Of a stretch of DNA of 64,000 nucleotides, positions 45,599-54,170 are shown one piece after another (position 1 is the first letter of the stretch; every line of letters starts with the position of its first letter). The position numbers were made by a program, and so were the translations under genes. The DNA comes from CBDBGD01 sp965205235 (lineage in GTDB: Bacteria > Chloroflexota > Dehalococcoidia > Lucifugimonadales > UBA1127). Below the pieces are notes generated by a model. That model did no database searches, was not told the origin of the DNA, and saw only the letters and a program-made list of their open reading frames with translations. Location of the stretch: contig CBDBGD010000004.1 in assembly GCA_965205235.1 (NCBI GenBank), positions 1 through 64,000 on the forward strand, in the 5' to 3' direction.

Positions 45599-45781
45599 AT
45601 GCCTACGGTCAGGGACGCGATCCGCTTGGTGGAGCGGGACGGCTGGCGCTTGGTGAGAACGCGGGGCAGCCACCGGCACTACAAGCACGCCGACAAGCCA
45701 GGACTGGTTACCATTGCAGGTAGACTCAGCAAAGAGTTGGCGACCGGAACCTGGAGGAGTATTCTCAACAAGCTGGACTAG
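45599..45781 (+). CDS. hicA: HicA-family toxin
   Basis: A 60-residue double-stranded-RNA-binding-fold mRNA interferase. The family pattern is complete: RDAIRLVERDGWRLVRTRGS, then HRHYKHADKPGLVTIAGR with the catalytic histidine, ending LSKELATGTWRSILNKLD. Small size and linkage to hicB 16 bases downstream make a type II HicAB toxin-antitoxin pair. No ribosome-binding site is seen, in keeping with a leaderless transcript. Confidence 0.88.
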   Translation: MPTVRDAIRLVERDGWRLVRTRGSHRHYKHADKPGLVTIAGRLSKELATGTWRSILNKLD

Positions 45782-45797
45782 ACAAGGGGCAAATGAC

Positions 45798-46010
45798 ATG
45801 AAGTACATCGTAATCATCGAAGAGACCGGTGACGGGTACTCCGCATACCTACCTGACGTTCCAGGCTGCATAGCTGCTGCAGACACACTCAGCGAAACAG
45901 AAAAGCTGATTCAGGCGGCAGTCACGTCCCACCTAGAGATCCTCCGCGAGAATGGCGACCCCATCCCTGAACCTCGCTCCTCGGCACAGCTGGTGGAGGT
46001 GGCGGTGTAG
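45798..46010 (+). CDS. hicB: HicB-family antitoxin
   Basis: A 70-residue partial-RNase-H-fold antitoxin: YIVIIEETGDGYSAYLPDVP, then GCIAAADTLSETEKLIQAAV and HLEILRENGDPIPEPRS, the full core of the family. It lacks a C-terminal DNA-binding domain, so autoregulation would need another factor. It is 16 bases downstream of hicA. It blocks the HicA active site by direct binding. Confidence 0.88.
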   Translation: MKYIVIIEETGDGYSAYLPDVPGCIAAADTLSETEKLIQAAVTSHLEILRENGDPIPEPRSSAQLVEVAV

Positions 46011-46026
46011 CCGCGGCCGCCGCCCT

Positions 46027-46821
46027 TCACTTGTGGGCGCGGATGGAGAACATCTGAGGGACGGAGTCGTTGTGGGCGGGGAGGCGCCACCAGCCGTCGT
46101 CGCCCTGGACCATGACGGGGAAGGCGCGGTAGTGGCAGTACGGGAACTCGTGGAGGTACTCAATGCGGAGGCCGGCGTCGAGGAGGGCGTTGACGACGTC
46201 GCTGATGGTGTGCTGCCACTCGTAGGTTGGGGTCGCGATGGGCGGGCCGCCGGCGTAGCTGGGCTCGACGTCGTCGAAGTAGAGCTGCGTGTGGAAGTAG
46301 CGGTAGGTGGGTCGCCAGTCGCCCGACTCCTGGGGCTCGAAGAGGCCGAAGAGGGGATGGAAGTCGACGATGTAGAAGACGCCGCCGGGCTTGAGGTGGT
46401 TGCTGACGACCCTGGCCCACTCGGCGAGGTCCGGGAGCCAGACGAGGACGCCGTAGGAGCAGAAGACGACGTCGAACTGCTCGCGGAGGACGCTCGGCAG
46501 GTCGTAGACGTTGGCGCAGATGAAGCGGGCGTCGAGGCCGAGCTCGTCGTTGAGGGAGCGGGCGAGGTCTATGGCGGCATCGGAGAAGTCGACGCCGGTG
46601 GCCTTTGCGCCGAGGCGGGACCACGACATGGTGTCGAGGCCGAAGTGGCACTGGAGGTGGAGGAGGGACTTGCCGGAGACGTCGCCGACCTCCCGGCGCT
46701 CCAGGTCTTTGAGCATGATCCGGCCGGCTTTGAAGCCTGCCACGTCGTAGAAGTCGGACGCGGCGTGGATGGGGGTGGACTCGTTCCAGTGGGCCTTGTT
46801 GGTCTGGAGGCGTTCGTCCAT
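46027..46821 (-). CDS. Class I SAM-dependent methyltransferase
   Basis: A 264-residue methyltransferase. Motif I is LLHLQCHFGLDTMSWSRLGA (about residues 53-72), followed by KATGVDFSDAAIDLAR (motif II) and an aromatic-rich region FDVVFCSYGVLVWLPDL, typical of UbiE/SmtA-like enzymes with unknown acceptor. The ATG at 46821 has AAGGAGCG upstream. It is convergent with hicB. Confidence 0.85.
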   Translation of the reverse strand: MDERLQTNKAHWNESTPIHAASDFYDVAGFKAGRIMLKDLERREVGDVSGKSLLHLQCHFGLDTMSWSRLGAKATGVDFSDAAIDLARSLNDELGLDARFICANVYDLPSVLREQFDVVFCSYGVLVWLPDLAEWARVVSNHLKPGGVFYIVDFHPLFGLFEPQESGDWRPTYRYFHTQLYFDDVEPSYAGGPPIATPTYEWQHTISDVVNALLDAGLRIEYLHEFPYCHYRAFPVMVQGDDGWWRLPAHNDSVPQMFSIRAHK

Positions 46822-47262
46822 TGGTGCGCTCCTTGGGGGCTGAGCAGGCGTCCCTCTCATGATACGCGCTACGGTGGGTTTTGGGTTGGGCGCTGAGCTG
46901 CGCCGGGGTGTGGTCCTTTCGGAGAGGGGTGGCGTGTTATGGATGCCCCGCTCCTCCCTTCCCCGCACCATCGCTTATCCCGCCCACCCACCGTAGGATC
47001 TATTCTTGGGGGGCTAGCGCCCCCCAGACCCCCCCGGGGGAGGCGCGCCCTCGGACGGTCTTGTAACAGAGGGCGCGGCCCCATACCTCCGCCGGAGATA
47101 CCCGCCCCACCCCTGGGCTCCGGCTTTCGCCGGAGCGACGACTGAGAGAGGGGGCTGCGGCCCCCCTGCCCCCCGGTGGGGCCCTCTGGACTCCCCGTGA
47201 TGCGAGCCTAGCTGGGCCTACCTCGTAAAGTCGGAACAAATACTGCTTTTCACGGCTTCGGG
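46822..47262 (-). repeat. Family-E element and other palindromes upstream of the NYN gene
   Basis: The minus strand from 47032 to 46950 repeats the family-E order seen at 18681: GGTCTGGGGGGCGCTAGC hairpin, CCCCCCAAGAATAGATCC, then GGTGGGTGGGCGGGATAAGC and GGTGCGGGGAAGGGAGG. Around 47112-47146 is GGCTCCGGCTTTCGCCGGAGC, a family-C-like palindrome. No gene is supported. Confidence 0.55.
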
Positions 47263-47268
47263 TACAAT
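47263..47268 (+). promoter_or_regulatory. Minus-10 element for leaderless NYN-HigA operon
   Basis: TACAAT ends six bases before the ATG at 47275, implying a leaderless or near-leaderless mRNA. No Shine-Dalgarno sequence is present. Confidence 0.4.
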
Positions 47269-47274
47269 AGGGCC

Positions 47275-47985
47275 ATGAGCTCCGATTTCCGGCCCATCGC
47301 TATGCTGATTGACGGTGACAACGCCCAGCCATCGCTCATTGAGCACGTTCTAGCCGAGACTGCAAAGTACGGTGTCGTAACGACGCGACGCATCTACGGC
47401 GACTGGACGACACCACAGATGTCCGGATGGAAGGACCCGCTTCACGCCCACGCAGTCCAACCAATGCAGCAGTTCCGGTACACCACAGGGAAGAATGCTA
47501 CGGACAGCGCTTTGATCATCGACGCCATGGACCTGTTGCACGCCGAAACAGTCCGCGGCTTCTGCATCGTTTCCAGCGACAGCGACTACACGAGGTTAGC
47601 CACCAGAATTCGCGAGGATGGCCTGTTCGTGATGGGCGTGGGACGATCCGACACGCCCAAGTCTTTCGTTAACGCCTGCGAAGTCTTCGTCTACACGGAG
47701 AACTTGGCACCGCGAGGAAAGAAAGGCGTCAAGGTCACCAAGCTGGGCTCATCGAACTGGACCGAGATGGTTGGGCGCGCTATCGAGATGGCTGCGCAGG
47801 ACGACGGCTGGGCATTTCTCGGAGCGGTCGGGACCTACTTGCGTCAACTCGACCCCGCGTTCGACGCTCGGACCTACGGACACAAGCAACTATCACTCCT
47901 CATCAATTCCCGTCCCGATCTGTTCGAGGTTCGGAAATCGAAGACCAGAGGCGGGCCTTCGTCCATCTATGTGAAAGTGCTATGA
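47275..47985 (+). CDS. NYN-domain RNase-like protein with C-terminal OST-HTH/LOTUS domain
   Basis: A 236-residue protein. The N-terminal NYN (LabA/PIN-like) domain shows IAMLIDGDNAQPSLI, then DSALIIDAMDLLHAETVRG and FCIVSSDSDYTRLATRIRE, giving the acidic metal-binding residues of this nuclease fold. The C-terminal about 75 residues (EMVGRAIEMAAQDDGWAFLG, then SLLINSRPDLFEVRKS) form an OST-HTH/LOTUS-type winged helix thought to bind RNA. Its stop overlaps the start of the HigA-like gene as ATGA. It is less G+C-rich than its surroundings. Domain calls are family knowledge; nuclease activity is inference. Confidence 0.85.
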   Translation: MSSDFRPIAMLIDGDNAQPSLIEHVLAETAKYGVVTTRRIYGDWTTPQMSGWKDPLHAHAVQPMQQFRYTTGKNATDSALIIDAMDLLHAETVRGFCIVSSDSDYTRLATRIREDGLFVMGVGRSDTPKSFVNACEVFVYTENLAPRGKKGVKVTKLGSSNWTEMVGRAIEMAAQDDGWAFLGAVGTYLRQLDPAFDARTYGHKQLSLLINSRPDLFEVRKSKTRGGPSSIYVKVL

Positions 47986-48314
47986 ATGTCCCGAGGAACC
48001 ATCCCAGGATATCCCAGGACGCGGACAGGCTGCCTGCCATTCACCCCGGGGAGGTCCTCAACGAGGAGTTCCTGCTGCCAATGGAGGTCACGCAGTACCG
48101 GCTGGCGAGGGCCATTGGCGTGGACCCCCGCCGGATTCACGCGATCGTCCACGGGGAGCGGTCCGTCACGGCGGAGACGGCGCTGCTTCTGTCGCGCTTC
48201 TTTGGGAACTCGGCGGAGTTCTGGATGGGGCTGCAGAGCCAGTATGATCTGGAGGTAGCCCAGGACCGGCTCGCCGAGAGGCTGGACGCGGTGGTGGCCC
48301 ACTCGTCGGAGTAG
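47982..48314 (+). CDS. HigA-family XRE-type antitoxin-like regulator
   Basis: A 110-residue helix-turn-helix protein with the HigA pattern: LPAIHPGEVLNEEFLLPM, then EVTQYRLARAIGVDPRRIHA and NSAEFWMGLQSQYDLEVAQ. HigA normally neutralises the HigB toxin and represses its operon. No higB lies adjacent; instead the ATGA overlap couples it to the NYN protein, so it may be the antitoxin or repressor for that protein. Confidence 0.85.
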   Translation: MNVPRNHPRISQDADRLPAIHPGEVLNEEFLLPMEVTQYRLARAIGVDPRRIHAIVHGERSVTAETALLLSRFFGNSAEFWMGLQSQYDLEVAQDRLAERLDAVVAHSSE

Positions 48315-48665
48315 CGGCGGGGGGAGAGACCCCCTCCGGTGCGACCTTGGGTGGGCCCACCCGCCCACCCTCGGACCCTTTCTTGGGGGCTGCGCCCCCC
48401 CCCCCCCACCCCCACGGGGGCACCCCGCCACCCCCCTGGGTTCCCTAACTCACAAACGAAGTGCAACACCTTGCAGCCTTCGTCGCGGAAGGGTCGAGGT
48501 TCCCCTGCCTTCGCAGGGCAGGCTCTGCCTGCGCAGGAACGACGAAATCCGCCTTCGGCCTTTGACGAGCTCAGGTGAGCGGCGGCGAGGGCGGCTCTTG
48601 GATAGCGGGGCGGTTTCCGTCTACACTGTACGGACGCCTACGGGGGTCGCCCGTCGGAGGTGGCA
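48315..48665 (-). repeat. Family-E element and a family-C palindrome
   Basis: The minus strand across 48330-48400 reads GGGGGCGCAGCCCCCAAGAA, then GGGTGGGCGGGTGGGCCCAC and CCAAGGTCGCACCGGAGGGG, a family-E relative. A 13-base C tract (48395-48407) sits next to its hairpin. Family-C sequence follows at 48493-48545 (CGAGGTTCCCCTGCCTTCGC, expanded by an inner duplicate). No gene is supported. Together with 46822-47262 it brackets the NYN-HigA pair. Confidence 0.5.
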
Positions 48666-48872
48666 GTGGCCAGCGGGAAGCAGATCCAAATGGTGATGAA
48701 CCGCCTGGACGAGGTGGTGGTCTGCCAGTTGTGCAGCACCCGGCTGCGCTTTGGGGACCGGGCGTGTCCCCACTGCGAGGAGGACACGGAGGAGACGTTT
48801 CGGCTCTGGGCCGAGCTTCTGCTGGAAGACCTTGGCCATGAGACCACCGCGGAGGAGGGGCGCCAGGAGTAG
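48666..48872 (+). CDS. Small zinc-ribbon protein
   Basis: About 68 residues. A CxxC-x12-CxxC pattern (VCQLCSTRLRFGDRACPHC) makes a compact zinc ribbon, flanked by a short helix (QIQMVMNRLDEVV) and an acidic helical tail (EETFRLWAELLLEDLGHET). The GTG at 48666 follows GGAGG; an alternative GTG lies two codons earlier. It is 47 bases upstream of acnA and may be co-transcribed. Function unknown. Confidence 0.6.
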   Translation: MASGKQIQMVMNRLDEVVVCQLCSTRLRFGDRACPHCEEDTEETFRLWAELLLEDLGHETTAEEGRQE

Positions 48873-48919
48873 CCCCGCCGCGGCAGGCCCTACGGGGCCT
48901 TTCGGAGAGGAGGGAGAAG

Positions 48920-51609
48920 GTGACGAGCCACGGATACCGGGCGCAGGCGGCCGCGACCCTGGAGACGACCCAAGGCCCCATTCGCTACTACCGACTCAGC
49001 GTGCTGGCCGACGCCTCGGCAACACCACTCGACCGCCTTCCGTACTCGATTCGCGTGCTGCTGGAGAACGTGCTGCGGCACGCGGACGGCGACCTCGTCG
49101 GCGAGGACGACCTCGAAAACCTGCTGCAGTGGCGACCGGACTCCGTGCCCTCGCGGGAGTTTCCGTTCATGCCGGAGCGAGTGCTGCTGCAGGACTTCAC
49201 CGGCGTACCCGCCGTGGTGGACCTGGCGGCGATGCGCTCGGCGATGGCCCGCATGGGCGGCGACCCGCGGAAGATCAACCCCCTGGTGGCCGGCCGACCT
49301 GGTGGTGGACCACTCGGTGCAGGTGGACTACTTCGGCTCGTCGGCGGCGCTGCGGCTGAACGTGGAGCGGGAGATCGAGCGGAACCGGGAGCGCTACGCG
49401 TTCCTCCAGTGGGCGCAGCAGGCGTTCCAGGACTTCCGCGTGGTGCCGCCGGGAACGGGCATCGTGCACCAGGTGAACCTGGAGTACCTGGCCACGGTGG
49501 TGGCGACTCGGAACGGGGTCGCGTTCCCCGACACCCTGGTGGGCACCGACTCGCACACGACGATGGTCAACGGCCTGAGCGTGCTGGGCTGGGGCGTGGG
49601 AGGCATCGAGGCGGAGGCGGTGCTGCTGGGCCAGCCCTACTACATGCAGGCGCCGGAGGTGGTGGGCGTGGAGCTCACGGGCCAGCTGCCGGAGGGCAGC
49701 ACGGCGACGGACCTGGTGCTGACGATCGTGCAGATGCTGCGGGCCCATGGGGTCGTCCGAGAAGTTCGTGGAGTTCTACGGGGCCGGCCTCGCCCGGTTG
49801 CCGCTGCCGGATCGGGCCACCATGGCGAACATGGCGCCGGAGTACGGGGCGACCGTGGGCTTCTTCCCCATCGACGCGGAGACGCTGCGGTACCTGCGCG
49901 TCACCGGTCGGAGCGCGGAGCAGGTGGACCTGGTGGAGCGCTACGCAAAGGCGCAGGGGCTTTTCCACACGAACGACTCCCCAGACCCGCTCTACAGCCA
50001 GACGCTGTCGCTGGACATGTCGACCGTGGAGCCGAGCCTGGCGGGTCCGAAACCGGCCGCAGGACCGGGTGGCGCTTCACAGCGTGAAGGAGTCGTTCCG
50101 GTCGACGGTGGCGCAGCCCACATCGGGGGTGGCGGTGTCGATCGACGGTGAGGACGTGGAGCTGGACCACGGGGCGGTGGTCATCGCCGCCATCACGAGC
50201 TGCACCAACACGTCGAACCCGTCGGTGATGGTGGGGGCGGGGCTGCTGGCCAAGAACGCCGTGGAGCGCGGGCTGCGCAGACGGCCGTGGGTGAAGACGA
50301 GCATGGCGCCCCGGGTCGCAGGTGGTCACGGACTACCTGAACAACGCAGGGCTGACGCCGTACCTGGAGGCGCTGGGCTTCCACCTGGTGGGCTACGGGT
50401 GCACGACGTGCATCGGGAACAGCGGGCCGCTGCCCGAGGCGGTCGCCGAGGCGGTGACGGGACACAACCTCGTGGCCGCCGCGGTGCTGAGCGGCAACCG
50501 CAACTTCGAGGGGCGCATCCACCCGCAGGTGAAGGCCAACTACCTGGCCTCGCCCGTGCTGGTGGTCGCGTACGCGCTCGGCGGGCGAGTCGACCTGGAC
50601 CTGACCACCGAGCCGCTGGGACTCGACGAGGCCGGCGAACCGGTCTACCTGCGCGACATCTGGCCTTCGCAGGAGGAGATCGGTAAGGCGATCACCGAGA
50701 GCGTGAAGCCGGAGGAGTTCGCCGAACGCTACGGCAGCGTCTTCTCGGGCGAGGGCGGCTGGGGCGCGCCTGCGGAGTCCGCGGAGGACCAGTACGCGTG
50801 GGACCCGAGCTCCACGTACATCCAGGAGGTGCCCTTCTTCCAGGACATGCCGCGGGAGCCGCAGCCGATGGAGGACATTCGCGGGGGGCGGATCCTGACC
50901 ATCCTGGGGGACTCGGTGACGACGGACCACATCTCGCCGGCGGGGAGCATCCCCCGCGGGGCGCCCGCGGGGCAGCACCTGATATCGCTGGGGGTGGAGC
51001 CGCGGGACTTCAACACCTTTGGGGCGCGCCGGGGGAACCACGAGGTGATGATGCGCGGGACGTTCGGCAACCCGAGGCTGCGCAACGCGCTGGTGCCGGA
51101 GAAGGAAGGGGACTGGACGGTCCACCTGCCCAGCGGCGAGGAGATGCGCATCTACGACGCCTCGCTGCGATACCGGGAGGAGTCGGTGCCGCTGCTGGTC
51201 ATCGCCGGGAAGGAGTACGGCGCGGGAAGCTCCCGCGACTGGGCCGCCAAGGGGCCGAACCTCCTGGGCGTGCGCGCCGCACTGGCCCAGAGCTACGAGC
51301 GCATCCACCGCAGCAACCTGGTGGGCATGGGCGTGCTGCCGCTGCAGTTCCGCGAGGGCGAGAGCCTCGCCACGCTGGGGCTGTCGGGGCGGGAGACCTT
51401 CGACGTTTTCGGGCATCGCGTCGGGGCTTGCGCCGGGCGGCGAGGTGCAGATCGAGGCGCGCGGGGACGACGGCAGCACGACCGCGTTCGCCGCCGTCGT
51501 GCGCATCGACACGCCGGTGGAGCTGGAGTACTACCGCCAGGGCGGAGTCCTGCAGACGGTGCTTCGTCGCATGCTCGCGGAGACTGCGGACTCGGCTTCG
51601 GAAGGGTAG
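48920..51609 (+). CDS. acnA: Aconitate hydratase, broken by five frameshifts
   Basis: The AcnA/IRP-type aconitase of the TCA cycle. Pieces in three frames join to about 894 residues, the normal length. Cluster ligands and active-site blocks are intact: SCTNTSNPSVMVGAGLLAKN, GCTTCIGNSG, GTDSHTTMVNGL and ILGDSVTTDHISPAGSIPRG, YGAGSSRDWAAKG. Each break is one extra base beside an identical base: near 49287 (GG), 49750 (CC), 50050 (AAA), 50312 (CCCC) and 51410 (GGG). Removing each restores the expected sequence. The GTG start follows GGAGAGGAGGG. An essential central gene with five insertions points to assembly error. Confidence 0.87.
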
Positions 51610-51621
51610 ACGAAGGGGTCC

Positions 51622-53035
51622 ATGTCCATAGGCTCGGCCCCCGGCTACCCCTCGCCCCGGCCCTCCCCGTTCCAATCGCTGGCCCACCCGTCGTTTCGAC
51701 GGCTGTGGTTCGCGGCCTGGCTCTGGATGACCTGCATGATGATGGAGCTGGCCGTGGCCTCCTGGCTGGTCCTAGACCTGACGGACTCGCCGATGGAGGT
51801 GGCGCTGGTCGGCACCTTCCGCATGCTGCCCATGTTCGTGCTGGGGCTGGTGGCGGGCGAGCTGGCGGACCGGTTCCCGAAGAAGCGGCTGCTCGTCGCG
51901 GCGCAGATGCTGAACGTGACCGGCGCGGCGACGATGCTGGCGCTGGTGGTCACCGGACTGGTGGCGCCCTGGCACGTCTACGTGTGCACCTTCCTCATCG
52001 GCATGGCGATGACGACGGACTTCCCGGCGCGGCGGGGGTACTTCGCCGAGATCTTCGACTCGTCGCGGCTCACGAACGCCATCGCCATGGAGACGGCGGC
52101 GATGATGGGCTCCTTCATGCTGGGGCCGCTGATGGGCGGGGCTACTCATCGCCTTCATCGGCTTCGACGGGTCGTACGGGGTGATGGTGGGGTTCTTCAT
52201 CGTGAGCCTGCTGCTGGTCGGCTCCATCAGCGCATCCGACTCCGGCCGCGGGCGGGTGGGGACGGAGAGCGCCGTCGCACAGGTGGTGGCGGGGCTGCGG
52301 AACACGCGGCGCAACCAGACGCTGTGGTCGGTGTTCGTGGTGACGGCGGTGGTGAACTTCCTGGGATTCCCGTTCATGCAGATGGTGCCGGTGATCGCCC
52401 GCGACGTGCTGGGCGTAGGCTCGTCGCTGTACGGGCTGCTGGCGGCGGCCATCGGGATCGGATCGTTCTCGGGGGCGATGCTGCTGGCGGCGCTGCGCAT
52501 CCAGCGGCCGGGGGCGTACTTCTGCCTGGGGGCACTGCTCTTGCTGCTGTCGATCGCACTGTTTCGCGTCGTCGGAGGTGTACGTGCTGTCCGCTGGTGA
52601 TGCTGGTGGTGGCGGGGCTGGGGCAGTCGGGCTTCGCCAGCATGCAGTCGGCGATAACGCTGCAGGCTGCGCCGCCGGAGATGCGGGGGCGGGCCATCGG
52701 GGCTGTGCTGCTGGGCATCGGGCTGCACCCGCTGGGGGCGGTGGTGGTGGGGACGCTGGCCGAGGTCATCGGGCCGCAGTTGGCGCTGGCGGTGCTTGCG
52801 GGGAGCGGGGTGGTCATCGTGGCGACGCTGCGGTGGATGTACCCGCCGCTGCAGGGATGGCCGTGGTCGGGGCCACCGGAGGAGGAGCCTCGGCAGGTGG
52901 GCGGGCGACGGCCAGCGCACCACCGCCTGCGCCAGGCCGCAACGGTCGGCGGCATCGCCACGCACGACGACGCCGACACCGGTGACGCCGAGCGAGCCGG
53001 CAACACAACACCGTGGAGGAGGAGCATCGCAATGA
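51622..53035 (+). CDS. MFS transporter, frameshifted
   Basis: A major-facilitator protein of the enterobactin-exporter/MdtG-like type. LVAGELADRFPKKRLLVAAQ (loop 2-3 motif) is characteristic, with about twelve hydrophobic helices when frames are joined. Single extra bases at 52138-52141 (GGGG), about 52563 and about 52585 explain the splits; the corrected reading passes through GSFMLGPLMGGLLIAFIGFD and ALFASSEVYVLPLVMLVVAG. The end is unclear: as written the frame runs into the PPOX gene, but with one more correction it would end at the TGA overlapping that gene's ATG at 53032-53035. Substrate unknown. Confidence 0.75.
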
Positions 53036-53451
53036 TGTCAGAATCGGTCCGGGCGTTCCTGTCGCAGAACCACAACGGCGTGCTGACGACGTTCCGTCGG
53101 AACGGGGCGGCGCAGATGAGCATCGTGACGTGCGGGCTGTTCGGGGACGGGGTGGCGTGCACGACGACGGCGGGAAGGGCGAAGCTGGCGAACCTGCTGC
53201 GGGAGCCTCGCTGCTCGCTGATGGTGTCGCAGGCCGACTGGCGCGGGTACGTGGTGCTGGAGGGGCGGGCGACGGTGCTGTCGGCGGAGACGACGGACGC
53301 GGAGGAGCTGCGGCTGGCGCTGCGGGAGGTGTACCGCTCGGCGGCGGCGTCGGAGCACCCGGACTGGGAGGAGTACGACCGGGCGATGCGGGAGGACAGC
53401 CGGGTGGCGATCGTGGTGGCGCCGGAGCACGTGTACGGGACGCGGGTGTAG
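53032..53451 (+). CDS. PPOX-class FMN/F420-binding protein
   Basis: About 139 residues of the pyridoxamine-oxidase-like split-barrel fold: FLSQNHNGVLTTFRRNGAAQ, then GRAKLANLLREPRCSLMVSQ and YVVLEGRATVLSAETTDAEE. This pattern belongs to the F420-dependent (Rv1155/FDOR-B) or FMN-binding group; cofE at 6.2 kb makes F420 plausible. The ATG pair at 53032/53035 follows GGAGGAGGAGC at good spacing, so I treat it as a separate gene rather than a fusion with the MFS protein. Confidence 0.82.
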   Translation: MMSESVRAFLSQNHNGVLTTFRRNGAAQMSIVTCGLFGDGVACTTTAGRAKLANLLREPRCSLMVSQADWRGYVVLEGRATVLSAETTDAEELRLALREVYRSAAASEHPDWEEYDRAMREDSRVAIVVAPEHVYGTRV

Positions 53452-53513
53452 GGCCAGGGCGAGCCCTGGACCCTCAGCTCCCCGAGCCAAGAGGCGGGCG
53501 ACGCTTGGGCATT

Positions 53514-53812
53514 CGAGTCGATTCGTTTCGTTCTCGCGCGTTTTTTCCGGCCCTGCCGTGCCTGGGGTCGCACGGCGGGGCGCCGAAACAGCTTTGAGGT
53601 TGATTCGCGGTTGTTTCGCGTCGGGATGGGGCGCAGCTTGGACTCGTCTTTTCGTATTGCCCTCGGAGAGAGGGGCCAGCTTGGAGGTTGTTTCGCGATC
53701 GGGGGTTGGAATCGCGCGGCGCAGATAGGAGACGAGTGCCTTGCGAAACAACCGGGGAACAACCTCCAGATAGGAAAACGGGACCGCTCGAAGGGGGCGC
53801 GGAACAAGCAGG
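53514..53812 (+). repeat. Dispersed ~300-bp element A, copy 3
   Basis: Closest to copy 2, with no gaps over at least 240 bases and roughly nine in ten matching bases in the best 60-base block. It contains GGAGGTTGTTTCGC at 53682-53695 and its complement GCGAAACAACC at 53743-53753, plus GGGGAACAACCTCC directly after, so a long hairpin can form. It lies between the PPOX gene and the DNA methyltransferase. Confidence 0.8.
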
Positions 53813-54151
53813 GCAGGCCCTGCACCCTCCTCTTGGGTGGCTGGTCTCTCCGCCCGTAGTTCGACAGGCTCACCACGAGCGGTGCGGAGCTCAGGGTGAG
53901 CGGGGGCGTGGTCGGGCGCGCGCGGTCGGTGGGCATGAGGGTAGGGTAGGGGATGGAGGGGGTGGGAGGATAGGGGCGGATGGCACGCGCGGGGGCGGGG
54001 CACGCCCTACACCTCCGGCTCGGGGCGTTGGGCCGTGGAGGGACTGGCCCTTCGAAGGGGCGTGGCTGCGGCGGTTGGACCCGCCTATCCTCCTTGCCCA
54101 AGTCGGCCTCAGTACGATACCATAGGCACCGGAACGCTCGTTCTAATCTGC
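53813..54151 (+). repeat. Tail of element A copy 3, with a family-B repeat
   Basis: Holds GGGCAGGCCCTGCACCCTCC, a family-B copy GTTCGACAGGCTCACCACGA (53859-53880) and the terminal block GGGCATGAGGGTAGGGTAGG (about 53934). From about 54020 to the methyltransferase promoter nothing recognisable is present. Confidence 0.5.
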
Positions 54152-54157
54152 TACAAT
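54152..54157 (+). promoter_or_regulatory. Minus-10 element of the DNA methyltransferase gene
   Basis: TACAAT lies 13 bases before the ATG at 54171, leaving a leader of only a few bases. The minus-35 region is not convincing. Confidence 0.35.
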
Positions 54158-54170
54158 CGAGTGCAGCACA

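Noticed and set aside
45599..46010. HicAB as a lone insertion sequence remnant
   Set aside because: No transposase or terminal inverted repeats were seen; only the adjacent element A copy suggests mobility.
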